Shown: one piece after another, positions 7,976 through 19,361 of the stretch
Layout of the letters: every line of letters starts with the position of its first letter
Position numbering within the stretch: position 1 is the stretch's first letter
Assembly (NCBI GenBank): GCA_017538795.1
Contig: JAFYIE010000086.1
Coordinates: 1 to 64,000, forward strand
Direction: 5' to 3'
Source of the DNA: Bacteroidales bacterium
Lineage (GTDB): Bacteria; Bacteroidota; Bacteroidia; Bacteroidales; F082
DNA length: 64,000 nucleotides
Translations under genes and position numbers: made by a program
Notes under the pieces: model-generated
What the model saw: only the letters and a program-made list of their open reading frames with translations
Databases searched by the model: none
What the model was told of the DNA's origin: nothing

Positions 7976-9633
7976 AAAATAAATCATTGATAATCAGTAT
8001 ATTGTTGGTTTTTGTGGGATTTGTCGCCAACGCGCAGCAGCATAACGAACAGGTCACTGTGGAAGGCTCATACCGCCCGCAGATCAAGCGTTCGGAGCGT
8101 CTGACAAAGACGCCGGAGATGCCGGAAAACAAGTTCAATATCCCGGATTACAAGGCTGAGGCAAAAGACTTCAAATTCGGCTACAACATGGAGTTTGAGA
8201 CGATGAGCGCCATGACTTACAAAGCCGATTACGGTGTCGAGGAGAAGAGTAATTTCCTTAAAGCAGGTCTGGGAACGCGCATTTCACCTGTATTTTTGTT
8301 CCGCCATTATTCCGATTTGTCGAAAACGATGAGTCTGGGTGTCGGCGTGAAGCACTATTCTTCGTGGCTCAACAACAAAGACTACAAGAAGTCGTCGTTT
8401 ATGAACAACGCACTTAATGTAATGACTGTCAACAAGTTCAAGGGCGGTCAACTGCGTTCGTTTGTCGACTACAAATTCGATATGTATCATCTGCGCGCCC
8501 ACGATGTCAACAACAACAATGGGCGTTATATCCATTCGATAAATCTTGGCGCGAAATGGCTTGCCACCGGTTCGAGCTATCGTAATCTTTACAGCGAGTT
8601 CGGCGGTGACTTCCGTTCCACTTGGATTACAGGCGGCACTTCAGAGAAGCAGCTCAACGCGAAAGCGTATCTCGCTTATTCCGACAATTGGATTACCAAT
8701 AATAACGTCGACGATTTGCAGACTGCCGCAGCCGATATCGAGTTGAATTACAACAATGTTTATCAGGGACAGCTGATGCTCGCCGTGAATCCGTATTTCA
8801 CCATGAACGGTAGCTTTTATCAACTGCATGCCGGTCTGCGTCTCGATTTCAAAGATGGCGACGATATGGGCTTTTATCCCGACGTCTTGGGAAGCGTTTT
8901 CGTCCTTGACGACGCGCTCGAATTTTATGCCAAATTAGGCGGCCGCTCGAAAATCAACACCTTCGCCGAGATAGTGGCCGAAAATCCGTTTGTGACAACG
9001 AATTTCCCGAATTTCAGCGAGTTTGGCTACGAGAAGACGAAATTAGATTTCCAGGGAGGTATTAAGACGAAGTTCGCAAACAATATCGACGCGCATGTGG
9101 GTGTGAGATACCGCAATATCAAAAACGGCGTTTTCTACGTTCCTGCCCCTGATTTCTATGTCACTTACGATGGCGACGAAACTGTTTATCACATGCAAGC
9201 GTTCGATGTGGTCTTCATGGATTACAATGTCGTGAATATCCTTGCCGACGTGAGATGGAAGGCGATGGACAAGCTGAACCTCGCGGCGGAGCTTTCGATA
9301 AACAACTATTCGTTGAAAAACACTAATCATCAGCATGCCTGGTACAAACCGGCTTTCACCATGACTTTGCGTGGTGATTATGAGCTCGACGAGATGTGGA
9401 AATTCAACGCCGCGATGACGATGTATGGCAAACGTTGGGCTTTGAATTTAAACAATGAGGCGGAAGAGATGAAACCTGCCTTCGACATACAGTTCGGTAC
9501 TGATTATAAGATCAAGGAAAACCTTGCCGCTTTTGTTGAAATTCACAATCTTTTCCACGACAAATATCAGCTTTATTACAACTATCCGAGCGTCGGATTT
9601 GAAATTTTCACAGGTATAAAATACCGCTTCTGA
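7972..9633 (+). CDS. Outer-membrane beta-barrel protein, TonB-receptor-like
   Basis: 553 residues. A signal peptide of about 21 residues ends at ANAQ. A short N-terminal stretch (VTVEGSYRPQI) resembles the start of a plug domain, but no full plug follows. The rest shows alternating hydrophobic and polar beta-strands with many aromatic residues and ends in a terminal Phe (IKYRF), as expected for a BAM-inserted barrel. At this length it is a reduced barrel compared with the 800-1100 residues of TonB receptors. The start overlaps the stop of the TPR gene. The transported substrate, if any, is unknown. Confidence 0.75.
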   Translation: MKNKSLIISILLVFVGFVANAQQHNEQVTVEGSYRPQIKRSERLTKTPEMPENKFNIPDYKAEAKDFKFGYNMEFETMSAMTYKADYGVEEKSNFLKAGLGTRISPVFLFRHYSDLSKTMSLGVGVKHYSSWLNNKDYKKSSFMNNALNVMTVNKFKGGQLRSFVDYKFDMYHLRAHDVNNNNGRYIHSINLGAKWLATGSSYRNLYSEFGGDFRSTWITGGTSEKQLNAKAYLAYSDNWITNNNVDDLQTAAADIELNYNNVYQGQLMLAVNPYFTMNGSFYQLHAGLRLDFKDGDDMGFYPDVLGSVFVLDDALEFYAKLGGRSKINTFAEIVAENPFVTTNFPNFSEFGYEKTKLDFQGGIKTKFANNIDAHVGVRYRNIKNGVFYVPAPDFYVTYDGDETVYHMQAFDVVFMDYNVVNILADVRWKAMDKLNLAAELSINNYSLKNTNHQHAWYKPAFTMTLRGDYELDEMWKFNAAMTMYGKRWALNLNNEAEEMKPAFDIQFGTDYKIKENLAAFVEIHNLFHDKYQLYYNYPSVGFEIFTGIKYRF

Positions 9634-9645
9634 AAAAAGTAAAAA

Positions 9646-9681
9646 TTTTAGCAAAAAAAGCTAAAAATCTGTCATTTTTTT
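9646..9681 (+). terminator. Possible AT-rich terminator after the barrel gene
   Basis: TTTTAGC 9646-9652 and GCTAAAA 9660-9666 form a weak stem around an A-rich loop, and a run of T follows at 9675-9681. Confidence 0.4.
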
Positions 9682-9683
9682 CA

Positions 9684-9713
9684 TTGTTATTTCAAAGAAA
9701 TTTATTATCTTTG
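9684..9713 (+). promoter_or_regulatory. Bacteroidota promoter of gyrB and the V-ATPase genes
   Basis: TTG 9684-9686, 19 nt, then TATCTTTG 9706-9713 followed by C. It leaves a leader of about 45 nt before gyrB. It is the only clear promoter seen before the V-ATPase genes. Confidence 0.75.
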
Positions 9714-9741
9714 CAAGGTTTATTTTTGAAATAATAATTAA

Positions 9742-11718
<1,977 letters not shown>

Positions 11719-11728
11719 AATTAAAGTT

Positions 11729-12340
11729 ATGGATAACAAACTTGATCTTTTAACCAAGAAAATATACGAACAGGGTGTCGAAAAAGCCAATCACGACGCT
11801 GTGGAAATCGTGGAAAACGCCAAAAAAGAAGCGGAAAAGATTGTCAATGATGCTAAAGCTGAGGCTGAACGCATTGTAAATCAAGCAAATAAAGAGGCTG
11901 AAGAGCTTAAAACGAAAGTCACAGCCGACGTGAAGATGGCTGCCACACAGAGCATCGCCGTCACAAAACAGGAAATCGAGAAGATGATAGTGATGAACGC
12001 TGCTGAAAATGGCGTGAAGGCATCACTCAGCTCGGCGGAATTCGTGAAGGAGCTGGTGAAAGACGTGGTGAGGGCATTCAACCCTGACAACGCATCGCCG
12101 GTGGCATTGGATTTCATCCTTCCGGAAAGCATGAAGGCTGGGGTAGAGCCATTCGTGAAGAACGAAATCAGCAAGATGTTCAAGGCTGAGGTGAGAGTCG
12201 AGTTCTCGAAGAAGATGAACGGCGGCTTCAAGGTGGCTCCGCAAGACGGCGGCTACCTGCTTCAGTTCACCGACGACGAGTTCACGCAACTCATTGCCAG
12301 CTATTTGCGTCCTGCAACAAAGAAAATCCTCTTCGGCTGA
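11729..12340 (+). CDS. ntpE: V-type ATPase subunit E
   Basis: 203 residues from ATG 11729; a longer frame into gyrB is ignored because the gyrB stop at 11718 precedes this ATG and similarity to subunit E begins here. Residues 15-90 form a long charged alpha-helix (KKEAEKIVNDAKAEAERIV), the peripheral-stalk helix of subunit E, followed by a globular domain that binds the A3B3 head. The stop TGA overlaps the next ATG. First V-ATPase gene of the operon. Confidence 0.88.
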   Translation: MDNKLDLLTKKIYEQGVEKANHDAVEIVENAKKEAEKIVNDAKAEAERIVNQANKEAEELKTKVTADVKMAATQSIAVTKQEIEKMIVMNAAENGVKASLSSAEFVKELVKDVVRAFNPDNASPVALDFILPESMKAGVEPFVKNEISKMFKAEVRVEFSKKMNGGFKVAPQDGGYLLQFTDDEFTQLIASYLRPATKKILFG

Positions 12341-12924
12341 TGGATAACTACGTTTATATAGTAGCGAGTCTGCCTGAGCTGACAGCGGGTTTCGAAAACA
12401 CGAGTTTCGACTATGCTGTCACGAAGGAGTCGATAGTGGAGCTTCTCTCGGAGAAAGACCAGAAACTGGTCGAGCTCTTTGAGGAAGGCTTCAACGAGGA
12501 GTCTCTTGGCGCTGAGTTTTATGCTAAGGCAGCCGAAAGCAAGAACCGTTTCATCCGCGAATATTTCGACTTCGACGGCAGACTGCGTAACATGAAGGTT
12601 GCTTATCTCGCCAAACGCCTAGACAAACAAGGAGACCAGTATCTTGTTGATTTGCCTGAGGCTGATTTTGAGGAGGAAAGCCAGATTAGAGAAATCCTTG
12701 CCAACACCGACTTCGTGCAGCGCGAGCAGAAGATGGACGAGCTGAAATGGGAGAAGGCGAGCGACATCGCCCGAATGGACTATTTCAACATGAACGCCAT
12801 ACTCGCATTTCTGGCTAAAGCCAAGACCGTTCAACGTTGGGCAGAACTTGATCCTGTGAAAGGGCAGGAGATGTTTGAGAAACTCGTGAAAGAGGTGCGT
12901 GGCACATTTGAAGGAATAAAATAA
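12340..12924 (+). CDS. DUF2764 family protein of the V-ATPase operon
   Basis: 194 residues, mostly alpha-helical with no signal peptide or membrane segment. It begins MDNYVYIVASLP. Proteins of this type (DUF2764) are found between subunits E and A in Bacteroidota V-ATPase operons. It sits where a subunit C gene would be expected, and no other C-like gene is present, so a role as the central-stalk/rotor adaptor is plausible but inferred. It is translationally coupled to ntpE (ATG overlaps TGA). Confidence 0.8.
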   Translation: MDNYVYIVASLPELTAGFENTSFDYAVTKESIVELLSEKDQKLVELFEEGFNEESLGAEFYAKAAESKNRFIREYFDFDGRLRNMKVAYLAKRLDKQGDQYLVDLPEADFEEESQIREILANTDFVQREQKMDELKWEKASDIARMDYFNMNAILAFLAKAKTVQRWAELDPVKGQEMFEKLVKEVRGTFEGIK

Positions 12925-12936
12925 AAATTACATAAT

Positions 12937-14682
12937 ATGACAACAGGAAAAGTTACAGGAATCATATCGAACCTGGTCACCGTGGAGGTGAACGGCCCTG
13001 TGGCACAGAATGAAATCTGCTACATCGACTTGGCTGGCGTCAAGTTGATGGCGGAAGTCATTAAAGTGAACGGGAACAAAGCCTCTGTGCAGGTGTATGA
13101 AAGCACCCGCGGGCTTCAAATAGGATGCCCGGTGGAATTTCAGGGTTACATGCTTGAAGTGACCTTGGGACCAGGCTTGCTTTCGAGCAACTTCGACGGT
13201 CTGCAGAACAACCTCTCCACCATGGAAGGTGTGTTCTTGAAACGTGGTGAATATACCAAGCCGTTGGATGAGAATAAGTTATGGGACTTTACGCCTATAG
13301 CGAAGGCTGGCGACCAAGTCATCGCCGCCGACTGGTTGGGCGAGGTCAAAGAAGGCTGGCTGCCTCATAAAATCATGGTGCCGTTCTCATTCGAAGGTGC
13401 TTACACCGTGAAAAAAGTGGCTGATGCCGGTCAATATAAAATCAACGACACTATCGCTGTTTTGACGAACGCCGACGGCGAAGACGTCAACGTGACAATG
13501 GTGCAGAAATGGCCTGTGAAGGTTGCAGTCGGCGGCTACGTCGAGAAACCGCGTCCATTCAAGGTGATGGAGACAGGCGTGCGCACCATCGATACGCTGA
13601 ATCCTATCGCTGAAGGCGGTACGGGCTTCATCCCGGGACCTTTCGGATGCGGCAAGACAGTGCTTCAGCACGCTTTGGCTGAGCAAGCCGACGCCGACGT
13701 CATCATCATGGCGGCATGCGGTGAGCGTGCCAACGAGGTGGTGGAGATCTTCACCGAATTCCCTGAATTGAAAGATAAACACACCGGCCGCAGCTTGATG
13801 GAACGTACCATCATCATCTGCAACACTTCAAACATGCCGGTGGCTGCCCGCGAGGCTTCAGTGTACACCGCCATGACTCTCGGCGAGTATTACCGCGCCA
13901 TGGGAATGAAGGTGTTGCTCCTCGCAGACTCCACATCACGTTGGGCTCAGGCATTGCGTGAGATGAGTAACCGTCTGGAAGAGCTTCCAGGTCAGGACGG
14001 CTTCCCGGTCGACCTCTCGGCAATCATCTCCAACTTCTACTCGAGAGCCGGTTTCGTGAGACTCAACAACGGCGCTACAGGTTCAATCACCTTCATCGGA
14101 ACAGTGTCGCCGGCTGGCGGTAACTTGAAAGAGCCTGTCACTGAGTCGACAAAGAAGGCTGCGCGCTGCTTCTACGGACTTTCGCAGAACCGCGCCGATA
14201 AAAAACGTTACCCGGCTGTTGACCCTGTCGATTCTTATTCAAAATATCTCGAATATCCTGAAATCATTGAATATCTTGACAATAAGATTGAAAAAGGTTG
14301 GGTTGACAAAGTCACAAAGACGAAGTATATTATCAGAAAAGGTAAGGATGCTTACGAGCAGATCAACATTTTGGGCGACGACGGCGTGCCGATGTCTTAT
14401 CATGAGCAATATTGGAAGTCGGAACTCGTCGACTTCGTGATTCTGCAACAGGACGCATTCGACGACATCGACGGCTGCTCTCCATTGGAGCGTCAGAAAT
14501 TCATGCTTGATTTAGTTCTTGATATATGCGATAAGTCATTCAAATTCAATAACTTTGAAGAATGTACCACTTATTTCAAGGGCTTGATCAACATCTGCCG
14601 TCAGATGAACTATTCGGAGTATAAATCAGAGCAATTTGAAAAATATCTTGGACAGTTAAAGGAGGAACTTAAACATGAGTGA
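12937..14682 (+). CDS. ntpA: V-type ATPase catalytic subunit A
   Basis: 581 residues, typical for subunit A. The Walker A loop GPFGCGKT is at residues 234-241, after the non-homologous region that distinguishes A from F-type beta. GERANEVVE and the adenine-pocket region follow. It hydrolyses or synthesises ATP at the A/B interface on the cytoplasmic side. It overlaps subunit B by 8 bases, and GGAGG in its last codons probably serves as the B ribosome binding site. Confidence 0.95.
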   Translation: MTTGKVTGIISNLVTVEVNGPVAQNEICYIDLAGVKLMAEVIKVNGNKASVQVYESTRGLQIGCPVEFQGYMLEVTLGPGLLSSNFDGLQNNLSTMEGVFLKRGEYTKPLDENKLWDFTPIAKAGDQVIAADWLGEVKEGWLPHKIMVPFSFEGAYTVKKVADAGQYKINDTIAVLTNADGEDVNVTMVQKWPVKVAVGGYVEKPRPFKVMETGVRTIDTLNPIAEGGTGFIPGPFGCGKTVLQHALAEQADADVIIMAACGERANEVVEIFTEFPELKDKHTGRSLMERTIIICNTSNMPVAAREASVYTAMTLGEYYRAMGMKVLLLADSTSRWAQALREMSNRLEELPGQDGFPVDLSAIISNFYSRAGFVRLNNGATGSITFIGTVSPAGGNLKEPVTESTKKAARCFYGLSQNRADKKRYPAVDPVDSYSKYLEYPEIIEYLDNKIEKGWVDKVTKTKYIIRKGKDAYEQINILGDDGVPMSYHEQYWKSELVDFVILQQDAFDDIDGCSPLERQKFMLDLVLDICDKSFKFNNFEECTTYFKGLINICRQMNYSEYKSEQFEKYLGQLKEELKHE

Positions 14683-16003
14683 GAAAGCCTTTCAACGCAT
14701 ATATACTAAGCTGACAGCTATCACCAAGGCGACTGTAACCCTTGAGGCTCAAGGAGTTGCAAACGATGAGCTTGCTCTTGTGGCTGGCCGTCTGGCGCAG
14801 GTGGTGAAAATTAAGGATAAGAGCGTCACCTTACAGGTGTTCGGTGGCACTGAAGACATTCCTACCAATGCTGAAGTTACCTTCTTCGGCGAGCCACCGT
14901 CACTCAACGTGAGCGACGACCTCGCGGGACGTTTCTTTAACGCTTACGGCGAACCTATCGACGGCGGCCCGGCAGTGGAAGGCGAGAAACGTCAGATTGG
15001 CGGTCCTTCGGTGAACCCTTACAAACGTCGTATGCCTTCAGAACTGATTCCTACAGGTATCGCGGGTATCGACTTGAACAACACACTGGTCTCCGGACAG
15101 AAGATTCCTTTCTTCGCTGACCCTGACCAGCCATATAATAAGGTGATGAGCATGGTGGCCCTCCGCGCCGATGTCGATAAGATTATCCTCGGCGGTATGG
15201 GTCTCTCCAACGACGATTATCTCTTCTTCAAACATGAGTTTGAGAGCGCTGGCGCCTTGCATAAGATTGTCAGTTTCGTGAATACTACCGACCAGCCGCC
15301 TGTTGAGCGTCTGTTGGTTCCAGACATGGCATTGACAGCAGCAGAGTATTTCGCTGTCGATAAAAACGAGAAAGTGCTTGTGCTTCTTACAGATATGACA
15401 CTTTACGCCGATGCTCTGAGTATCGTGTCGAACCGTATGGACCAGATTCCTTCGAAGGACTCAATGCCTGGTTCACTTTATTCAGATTTGGCGAAGATTT
15501 ACGAGAAGGCCGTGCAGCTCCCTGACGGCGGCTCAATCACCATCATTGCTGTGACAACGTTGAACGACGGCGATATCACGCACGCTATCCCGGATAACAC
15601 CGGTTACATCACTGAGGGACAGCTCTTCCTGCGTGCCGACCCGGATTCCGGCAAGGTCATTGTCGACCCGTTCCGCTCGCTGTCACGTTTGAAACAGCAT
15701 GTCCAGAACAAGAAGACACGTGAAGACCACAGCGCCGTGATGAATGCGTCGGTTCGTTTGTATGCCGACGCTTCCAACGCCAAGACCAAGCTCGAAAACG
15801 GTTTCGACTTGAGCGACTACGACCTCCGCTGCCTCGACTACGCTAAGGAATACGCCACACGACTGCTCGCCATCGACGTCAACATCCCGATCACCGAGAT
15901 GCTCGACACCGCTTGGGAGCTCTTTGGCAAATATTTTACCAAAGCCGAGACTGGTCTTAAGGAGAAATTAATAGAGAAGTATTGGAAAGCCACTGAGAAA
16001 TAA
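14675..16003 (+). CDS. ntpB: V-type ATPase regulatory subunit B
   Basis: 442 residues. It is homologous to subunit A but lacks a Walker A lysine, as normal for B, which forms the non-catalytic half of the A3B3 ring. Recognisable stretches are GEPIDGGP, NPYKRRMPSELIPTG and the SLSRL region. The start ATG 14675 lies inside the end of ntpA and is preceded by AAAGGAGGAACTT, one of the few good Shine-Dalgarno sequences in the window. Confidence 0.95.
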   Translation: MSEKAFQRIYTKLTAITKATVTLEAQGVANDELALVAGRLAQVVKIKDKSVTLQVFGGTEDIPTNAEVTFFGEPPSLNVSDDLAGRFFNAYGEPIDGGPAVEGEKRQIGGPSVNPYKRRMPSELIPTGIAGIDLNNTLVSGQKIPFFADPDQPYNKVMSMVALRADVDKIILGGMGLSNDDYLFFKHEFESAGALHKIVSFVNTTDQPPVERLLVPDMALTAAEYFAVDKNEKVLVLLTDMTLYADALSIVSNRMDQIPSKDSMPGSLYSDLAKIYEKAVQLPDGGSITIIAVTTLNDGDITHAIPDNTGYITEGQLFLRADPDSGKVIVDPFRSLSRLKQHVQNKKTREDHSAVMNASVRLYADASNAKTKLENGFDLSDYDLRCLDYAKEYATRLLAIDVNIPITEMLDTAWELFGKYFTKAETGLKEKLIEKYWKATEK

Positions 16004-16050
16004 TTTAATTTTAAATTTTGAATCTTTAAATTTTAAATCTTTGAATTAAA
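16003..16050 (+). repeat. AT-rich TTTAAATTTTAAATCTTTGAATT repeat, copy 1
   Basis: Between ntpB and ntpD: repeated units of TTTAAATTTT and GAATCTTT. A close copy lies at 26733-26774 before valS. Confidence 0.6.
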
Positions 16051-16051
16051 A

Positions 16052-16666
16052 ATGGCAATCAAGTTCCAATATAACAAGACATCTTTGAACGAGCTGAACA
16101 AACAGCTCAAGACCCGTACACGCGCTTTGCCCACGTTGAAAAGCAAAGAGAGTGCGTTACGCCTTGAGGTGAAGAAAGCCAAGAAACGTTCGGAGAGCCT
16201 TGTCGCACAACTGGAAACCGAACTCAAATCGTATGAGTATATGGCCCGGCTTTGGAATGAATTTGAGCCAGGACTGATTTCCGTGACCGATGTCAAACTG
16301 AAGACAGTGAAGGTGGCTGGCGTGCCGGTGCCGGAGTTGGAGGAGGTTCTTTACGAGGTGAAAGACATCAACCTCTTCACCAAGCCGATGTGGTATGCCG
16401 ACGGCGTCCAGATACTGAAAAACCTTGCACAGCTTGGCATCGAGTCGGAGGTCTATGTGGAGGTGAGCCGAATCCTCGACTACCAACGCAAGAAGACCAC
16501 ACAGAAAGTCAACCTTTACGAAAAGGTGCAGATACCCGGCTATAACGAAGCCATACGTAAGATAAAACGATATATGGAAGACGAGGAGAACCTCTCCAAA
16601 GCTTCGCAGAAAATCGTGAAGAACAAACACATTCTTGAAGAAGAGGAGGCTGATTATGGTAACTGA
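16052..16666 (+). CDS. ntpD: V-type ATPase subunit D
   Basis: 204 residues with two long helices (about 5-75 and 120-195) typical of the central-stalk subunit D that connects the A3B3 head to the membrane rotor. It begins MAIKFQYNKTSL. It overlaps the start of the subunit I gene by 11 bases. An AT-rich repeat fills the 48-base gap from ntpB. Confidence 0.9.
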   Translation: MAIKFQYNKTSLNELNKQLKTRTRALPTLKSKESALRLEVKKAKKRSESLVAQLETELKSYEYMARLWNEFEPGLISVTDVKLKTVKVAGVPVPELEEVLYEVKDINLFTKPMWYADGVQILKNLAQLGIESEVYVEVSRILDYQRKKTTQKVNLYEKVQIPGYNEAIRKIKRYMEDEENLSKASQKIVKNKHILEEEEADYGN

Positions 16667-18446
16667 AATGACGAAATATAATTTCATCCTCATGAGCGGC
16701 GACGTGGAGGCATTCCTCAAGAAACTGCAGGGCGTGGGCGTGGTCGACATCACCCGTTCCACAAAACCTGTCGATGAGAAATCTGAGACACTGTCGTCGA
16801 AAGCGGGAAATTACCGTAAAGCCTTGTCGTTGCTGAAGGATGTTACACCAGCGGAGTTTGCCGACAAGACCTACGGCGACCTTGCGGAAAATGTCATCAA
16901 CACCGTCAACGAGCGTGAGATGATGGAATCGCAACTGGCCCAGCTTCATAAAGATATGGAGGAGCGTCTGCCGTGGGGACAGTTCGACGTCAAAAACTTC
17001 AAGAAACTCGAGGAACGCGGTCTGAAACTGCATTTCTACAAGGTGAAATCATCGAATTTCGATCCGGAATGGAAAGAAAACTACGCCTTGAGCGAGATTT
17101 CAAATGACGGAACGAATACTTATTTCGTGGTCGTTTCCGATGATGAAAACTATGAGTTCCCATTGAAGGAAATGCCGGCTCCTGATAGCGATTGTACAGC
17201 TATTGAAAAGAAAATCAATGAGTTACAATATGAGATTGAGAAGAAATACCGCCTTTTGGCCGAACTGAAATGTCATGAGAAAGACATCCAGAAAGAGCTC
17301 GATAAGACGATGTCGAAACTCGATTTGCATCTGGCACACATCTCGGGAACGAAGGCTGCGGAAGACTATATCACTGTGTTTGAAGGATTTGCTCCGAAAG
17401 ACACTGAGGCTTCTTTGCACGAACTTCTTGATAAAGAAGAGGTTCTGTATCTCGCGGAAGATGCCCAAGTCGCTGATAACCCGCCGATTAAGTTGAAAAA
17501 CAATAAGTTCGTCTCGATGTTCGAGCTTTTGACCGACATGTACGGCCGCCCGAAATATGATGAGTTCGACCCGACGGTGTTCATCTCGATATTCTTCATG
17601 CTGTTCTTCGCGTTCTGCATGGGCGACGCTGGCTACGGCTTGGTTCTCATCCTCGTGGGCTTCCTCTTGAAGAAAGCCATGCCTAAGCTCGTGCCTCTCG
17701 TAGTCACCTTGGGCGCCGCGACAACGGTTATCGGACTGCTGTTTCACACGTTCTTCTCCACAGATATGCTCACCTGGAGCTGCATCCCTGACGCGGTGAA
17801 GAAATGCATGCTGCCTTCGCAGATAGCGGGTTACGACGGCACGATGATACTTGCTATCATCGTCGGTATCGTGCACATCTGCCTTGCTATGGTCGTCAAG
17901 ACATATCAAGCGACGAAGACGAAAGGCTTTGCCAATTCGCTTGGAACTTGGGGGTGGTCGCTGCTCATCGTGGGCGGCGTCATCGTGGGTGGCCTCGCAC
18001 TCATCGGCGTGATGAACTCCGACACTACGAAATGGGTCATAATAATCATAGGTATACTGTCGGCCTTAGGCATATTCTTCCTCAACGACCTGCACAGAAA
18101 TCCTTTGATGAACTTCGGCTCGGGCTTGTGGGAGACTTATAACACCGCCACGGGCTTGCTCGGCGACGTGTTGAGTTATCTCCGTCTGTACGCTCTCGGT
18201 CTGGCAGGCGCTAAACTCGGTGAGGCGTTCAATGCCATTGGCCTTCAGGCACTTGGCGACGGCGGTGCAGGCTGGATAGCATTCATCCTCATCGTGATAA
18301 TAGGTCACACCTTGAACGTAGCGATGTGCGTGCTCGGCGCTTTCGTGCACCCGTTGCGTCTTAATTTCCTTGAATTCTTTAAAAATTCCGGTTACGAGGG
18401 TTCCGGACGAAAATATAATCCTCTTTCAGAAAATATTAACAATTAA
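16656..18446 (+). CDS. ntpI: V-type ATPase subunit I (a subunit)
   Basis: 596 residues from ATG 16656, chosen because GAGGAGG at 16643-16649 lies 6 nt before it; an earlier ATG at 16635 overlaps ntpD more and an ATG at 16668 is also possible. The N-terminal half (1-310) is the soluble stator arm with coiled coils. The C-terminal half has about seven membrane helices (FISIFFMLFFAF onward) including the helix with the essential Arg (SYLRLYALGLAGAK). It forms the ion half-channels beside the K ring. Confidence 0.92.
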   Translation: MVTEMTKYNFILMSGDVEAFLKKLQGVGVVDITRSTKPVDEKSETLSSKAGNYRKALSLLKDVTPAEFADKTYGDLAENVINTVNEREMMESQLAQLHKDMEERLPWGQFDVKNFKKLEERGLKLHFYKVKSSNFDPEWKENYALSEISNDGTNTYFVVVSDDENYEFPLKEMPAPDSDCTAIEKKINELQYEIEKKYRLLAELKCHEKDIQKELDKTMSKLDLHLAHISGTKAAEDYITVFEGFAPKDTEASLHELLDKEEVLYLAEDAQVADNPPIKLKNNKFVSMFELLTDMYGRPKYDEFDPTVFISIFFMLFFAFCMGDAGYGLVLILVGFLLKKAMPKLVPLVVTLGAATTVIGLLFHTFFSTDMLTWSCIPDAVKKCMLPSQIAGYDGTMILAIIVGIVHICLAMVVKTYQATKTKGFANSLGTWGWSLLIVGGVIVGGLALIGVMNSDTTKWVIIIIGILSALGIFFLNDLHRNPLMNFGSGLWETYNTATGLLGDVLSYLRLYALGLAGAKLGEAFNAIGLQALGDGGAGWIAFILIVIIGHTLNVAMCVLGAFVHPLRLNFLEFFKNSGYEGSGRKYNPLSENINN

Positions 18447-18452
18447 AAATAA

Positions 18453-18887
<435 letters not shown>

Positions 18888-18907
18888 AATCTGAATAAAA
18901 ATGATTT

Positions 18908-18935
18908 GTAGAGACGTGCTATGGCGCGTCTCTAC
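18908..18935 (+). repeat. GTAGAGACG...CGTCTCTAC hairpin repeat, copy 1
   Basis: Arms GTAGAGACGTGC 18908-18919 and GCGCGTCTCTAC 18924-18935 pair over 12 bases with one T-G position, loop TATG. It lies after ntpK, may end or stabilise its transcript, and has relatives at 19281-19299 and 24863-24891. Confidence 0.75.
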
Positions 18936-18969
18936 GTGTATAATTACTAAATCGAATATATCTGATCAT

Positions 18970-19272
18970 ATGAACAAGGTACGAATCACCGCCATTCGAC
19001 AGACAGTCTATCCCGATTTGATGAGCAAATATGAGAATCCCATTGAGCATACTTGTGATGTCGTTAAAGGCCAGCAATGGATTTCTGTTGACGGGAAATG
19101 TCCGGATGGGCTTTGTCCGGCGGCATGGGGCTCGATGCGCGAGTTTGTTGAGTCGTTGGCAAAAGGCGAGGGCAACTTCTATGATGGCTGGATGAAAAAC
19201 CCGATGAGCGCTATGATCAGCTGCAACGACGGTTTCCGGCCAGTTAGCTTTTATATCGAGGTGATTGACTAG
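18970..19272 (+). CDS. TIGR04076-like small protein
   Basis: 100 residues from ATG 18970; an upstream in-frame ATG at 18901 would translate the hairpin repeat and is rejected. It resembles the TIGR04076 family: an N-terminal KVRITAIRQTVYPDL strand, conserved cysteines (HTCDV, GKCPDGLCPAAW) and a C-terminal SCNDGFRPVSFYIE. The spaced cysteines suggest metal or redox chemistry, but no function is established for the family. It follows the V-ATPase operon across the hairpin repeat and ends before a hairpin with a T-run. Confidence 0.7.
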   Translation: MNKVRITAIRQTVYPDLMSKYENPIEHTCDVVKGQQWISVDGKCPDGLCPAAWGSMREFVESLAKGEGNFYDGWMKNPMSAMISCNDGFRPVSFYIEVID

Positions 19273-19280
19273 GGGTGGAT

Positions 19281-19305
19281 AGACGTCATAATGGCGTCTT
19301 TTTTA
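19281..19305 (+). terminator. Terminator made from a short copy of the hairpin repeat
   Basis: AGACGTC 19281-19287 pairs with GGCGTCT 19293-19299, including one T-G pair, and is followed by T 19299-19304. The core AGACGTCATAATGGCGTCT is the same as in the hairpin repeat at 24863-24891. Confidence 0.7.
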
Positions 19306-19326
19306 TTATTTTTTGTCTCCGAGATC

Positions 19327-19356
19327 TTGACAAAAAACAAAAAATATTTATATTTG
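19327..19356 (+). promoter_or_regulatory. Bacteroidota promoter of the structured RNA
   Basis: TTG 19327-19329, 19 nt, then TATATTTG 19349-19356 followed by C, an exact match in sequence and spacing. No reading frame follows, so it marks a non-coding transcript starting near 19362. Confidence 0.75.
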
Positions 19357-19361
19357 CAGTT

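Noticed and set aside
18901-18969. N-terminal extension of the TIGR04076-like protein
   Set aside because: It translates the hairpin repeat 18908-18935 and has no similarity to the family; the ATG at 18970 fits better.
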